From Lachnospiraceae bacterium (GTDB lineage: Bacteria > Bacillota > Clostridia > Lachnospirales > Lachnospiraceae): DNA of 7,186 bases. This document shows, in pieces, positions 5,682 to 7,186 of this stretch. Numbering within the stretch: position 1 is the first letter of the stretch; every line of letters begins with the position of its first letter. The notes beneath the pieces were generated by a model. It was not told the origin of the DNA. It searched no databases and saw nothing but the letters and a program-made list of their open reading frames with translations. A program made the translations under genes and the position numbers. The stretch covers positions 1-7,186 of the forward strand of contig JAILJL010000042.1 in NCBI GenBank assembly GCA_024694785.1, in the 5' to 3' direction.

Positions 5682-6756
5682 ACAAATGCTTGAAGAATCT
5701 TTTAAAACTATAAGGAATGGGGAGGTCGTTGAAGGTACAGTTATCAGCGTTAAACCGGAAGAGATTGTTCTTAATATCGGTTATAAAGCAGACGGAATTC
5801 TTTCACGCAGTGAATATTCCAATGAACCTGTAGATTTAACTACTGTTGCAAAGCCTGGCGATAAGATGGAAGTCAAAGTCGTTAAAGTTAACGACGGAGA
5901 AGGTCAGGTAATGCTTTCCTATAAGAGACTCCGTGCAGAAGCAGGTAACGAGAGACTTGCTGCAGCATTCGAGAATCATGAGATTTTAAAAGCTAAGGTA
6001 TCCGAAGTATTAAAGGGCGGTATCAGCGTTATCGTTGACGAAGCAAAGGTATTCATTCCTGCAAGTCTTGTATCGGATACATTTGAGAAGGATCTTTCAA
6101 AGTACAAAGATCAGGAGATTGAATTCGTAATTACAGAATTTAATCCGAGACGTCACAGAATAATCGGTGACAGAAAGCAGCTTGTAGCTACGGCAAGAGC
6201 CGAGGCACAGGCAGAACTTTTACAGAGAATCAAAGAAGGCGATGTAATCGAAGGTACAATCAAGAATGTAACAGATTTTGGTGCATTCGTAGACCTCGGT
6301 GGTGCTGACGGACTTCTTCATATCTCTGAAATGTCATGGGGAAGAATTGACAACCCTAAGAAGTTCTTTAAGCCGGGCGATAGCGTTAGAGTATTCGTTA
6401 AGGCTATTAAAGATACAAAGATTGCTCTTTCAAGAAAATTCGAAGACGAGAATCCTTGGCGCGATGCCACAACACGTTTTGCCGTAGGTAATATCGTTAA
6501 GGGCAAAGCTGCAAGAATGACAGACTTCGGTGCTTTCATCGAACTTGGTGAAGGTGTGGATGCTTTATTACATGTTTCACAGATTTCAAAAGAGCATATC
6601 GAAAAGCCTGCTGATGCACTTAAAATCGGAGATACAATCGAAGCAAAGATTGTAGATTTTAACGAAGCTGATAAGAAGATTAGCTTAAGCATCAAGGCAA
6701 TGCTTGAACCGGATGCACCTGCAGATGCTTCCGATGATGTAGCAGACAAACAGTAA
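5662..6756 (+). CDS. rpsA: Ribosomal protein S1-like, four S1 RNA-binding domains
   Basis: RNA-binding S1-domain protein, the Gram-positive counterpart of ribosomal protein S1, thought to bind mRNA and help translation. It has 364 residues from ATG 5662. Four S1 (OB-fold) repeats can be placed at about 18-88, 106-172, 190-258 and 275-345. The third and fourth are canonical (GTIKNVTDFGAFVDLGGADG at 198-217, then LLHISEMSW; GKAARMTDFGAFIELGEGVD at 281-300, then ALLHVSQIS). The second is degenerate, ending in RRHRIIGDRKQL, as usual for this position. A short acidic, Ala/Asp-rich tail follows. Firmicute S1 proteins of this size lack the last domains of the six-domain E. coli S1. It overlaps ispH by 20 bases in a different frame. 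Several Clostridium species carry IspH and S1 fused as one polypeptide; here they are separate. The first Gln is CAA and the early codons AGG and GGG are rare in the rest of the gene. Confidence 0.93.
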   Translation: MSEISFEQMLEESFKTIRNGEVVEGTVISVKPEEIVLNIGYKADGILSRSEYSNEPVDLTTVAKPGDKMEVKVVKVNDGEGQVMLSYKRLRAEAGNERLAAAFENHEILKAKVSEVLKGGISVIVDEAKVFIPASLVSDTFEKDLSKYKDQEIEFVITEFNPRRHRIIGDRKQLVATARAEAQAELLQRIKEGDVIEGTIKNVTDFGAFVDLGGADGLLHISEMSWGRIDNPKKFFKPGDSVRVFVKAIKDTKIALSRKFEDENPWRDATTRFAVGNIVKGKAARMTDFGAFIELGEGVDALLHVSQISKEHIEKPADALKIGDTIEAKIVDFNEADKKISLSIKAMLEPDAPADASDDVADKQ

Positions 6757-6769
6757 ATGAGGTGAATCA

Positions 6770-7186
6770 ATGCCTATTCTTGAAGGTTACGAGAAATTTA
6801 AGAGCGATGTATTAAATCTTACAAAGATTGATCTTAACGCTTACAAAGAGAAACAGATGAAAAGGCGTATTGATACGCTGATCGGTAAGAATATGTGCAG
6901 CACATATGATCAATATGTTGCATTAATTCGCGGTGACAGAGCTCGTTTCGAGGAATTTGTCAACTTTCTTACGATTAATGTATCTGAGTTCTATCGTAAC
7001 CCGGAACAGTGGGATATCCTCGATAAAGAGGTTTTTCCTAATCTGATCAAGATGTTTGGCCCGAATCTTAAGATTTGGAGCGCTGCCTGCTCGACAGGCG
7101 ACGAACCATACTCTTTGGTTATGGCATTGTCCAGACATTTACCGTTAGAGAAAATCAAAATATTTGCAACTGACATAGATAAGCAG
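6770..7186 (+). CDS. cheR: CheR-type chemotaxis methyltransferase, N-terminal part
   Basis: SAM-dependent methyltransferase that methylates glutamates on chemoreceptors for adaptation in chemotaxis. 139 codons are present and the frame is open at the window edge, so the C-terminus is missing. Residues about 1-75 form the helical CheR N-terminal domain, ending in the conserved FLTINVSEFYRNPEQW (66-81), where the FYR arginine matches the catalytically important Arg of the FFR motif. The Rossmann methyltransferase domain begins with IWSAACSTGDEPYSLVMAL (102-120), the SAM-binding motif; the usual Gly-Glu-Glu is Gly-Asp-Glu here. FATDID (132-137) is the next SAM-contacting strand. ATG 6770 follows GAGGTG (6759-6764) by 5 bases and rpsA by 13 bases, so it belongs to the same transcript. 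No other chemotaxis gene is visible. A free-standing CheR is most likely, but extra domains downstream cannot be excluded. Confidence 0.92.
   Translation, partial: MPILEGYEKFKSDVLNLTKIDLNAYKEKQMKRRIDTLIGKNMCSTYDQYVALIRGDRARFEEFVNFLTINVSEFYRNPEQWDILDKEVFPNLIKMFGPNLKIWSAACSTGDEPYSLVMALSRHLPLEKIKIFATDIDKQ

Noticed and set aside
6757..6765. ATG AGG TGA mini-ORF between rpsA and cheR
   Set aside because: Two codons only; the bases are the cheR ribosome binding site region.
6318..6770. Long minus-strand open frame opposite rpsA, and similar ones opposite rpiR, the flavoprotein gene, cmk and ispH
   Set aside because: They are antisense to well-supported genes, have Ser/Leu/Ile-rich shadow composition, no ribosome binding sites and no recognisable domains.
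1..7186. CRISPR arrays, tRNA or rRNA genes, insertion sequences, attachment sites, riboswitches
   Set aside because: No repeat-spacer pattern, no structured RNA gene signatures and no transposase or terminal repeats were seen. Intergenic space is almost absent apart from 1899-2006, which is filled by a terminator and promoter.

Overview
The window looks like chromosome from a low-to-moderate GC Gram-positive anaerobe of the Clostridia, most likely a Lachnospiraceae relative (Butyrivibrio/Roseburia-type). The pointers are strong AGGAGG-type ribosome binding sites, a Na+-translocating decarboxylase with a free-standing carboxyltransferase subunit, the gene order cmk-ispH-rpsA, and a CheR that implies chemotaxis. 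The genus is inference; the phylum and class level is well supported. All recognisable genes lie on the + strand.

Layout: (1) About 1-62 is a GC-rich stretch (41 of the first 60 bases are G or C) that does not fit the gene it runs into. (2) 63-473 is the C-terminal part of the membrane subunit OadB of a sodium-pumping decarboxylase, followed at once by oadA (486-1898), its carboxyltransferase subunit without a biotin domain. A strong intrinsic terminator (1912-1944) closes this unit. (3) A sigma-A-like extended -10 promoter (1946-1974) then starts a tightly packed operon: an RpiR-family regulator with a SIS domain (2007-2921), a YhiN/HI0933-type flavoprotein (2924-4159), cytidylate kinase cmk (4168-4833), the [4Fe-4S] isoprenoid enzyme ispH (about 4830-5681), an S1-domain protein rpsA (5662-6756) and the start of cheR (6770-7186, cut by the window edge). 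Spacings are 2, 8, overlapping, overlapping and 13 bases. No terminator is visible inside the unit.

The genes do not form one pathway. The first unit handles decarboxylation coupled to a sodium gradient. The second combines a sugar-phosphate-responsive regulator with housekeeping functions: pyrimidine nucleotide supply, isoprenoid precursor synthesis, translation, and a chemotaxis gene.

No wholly new system is evident. The most interesting place is the cmk/ispH junction. IspH has no ATG, GTG or TTG start upstream of its first iron-sulfur cysteine, and its frame lies at -1 relative to cmk directly after a run of ten A. This suggests slippage giving a Cmk-IspH fusion, initiation at a rare AUA/AUU codon, or a sequence error. 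Second-line points are a promoter-like element inside ispH upstream of rpsA, a patch of reversed glutamine codon choice across the ispH/rpsA boundary, and the foreign-looking 5' edge.
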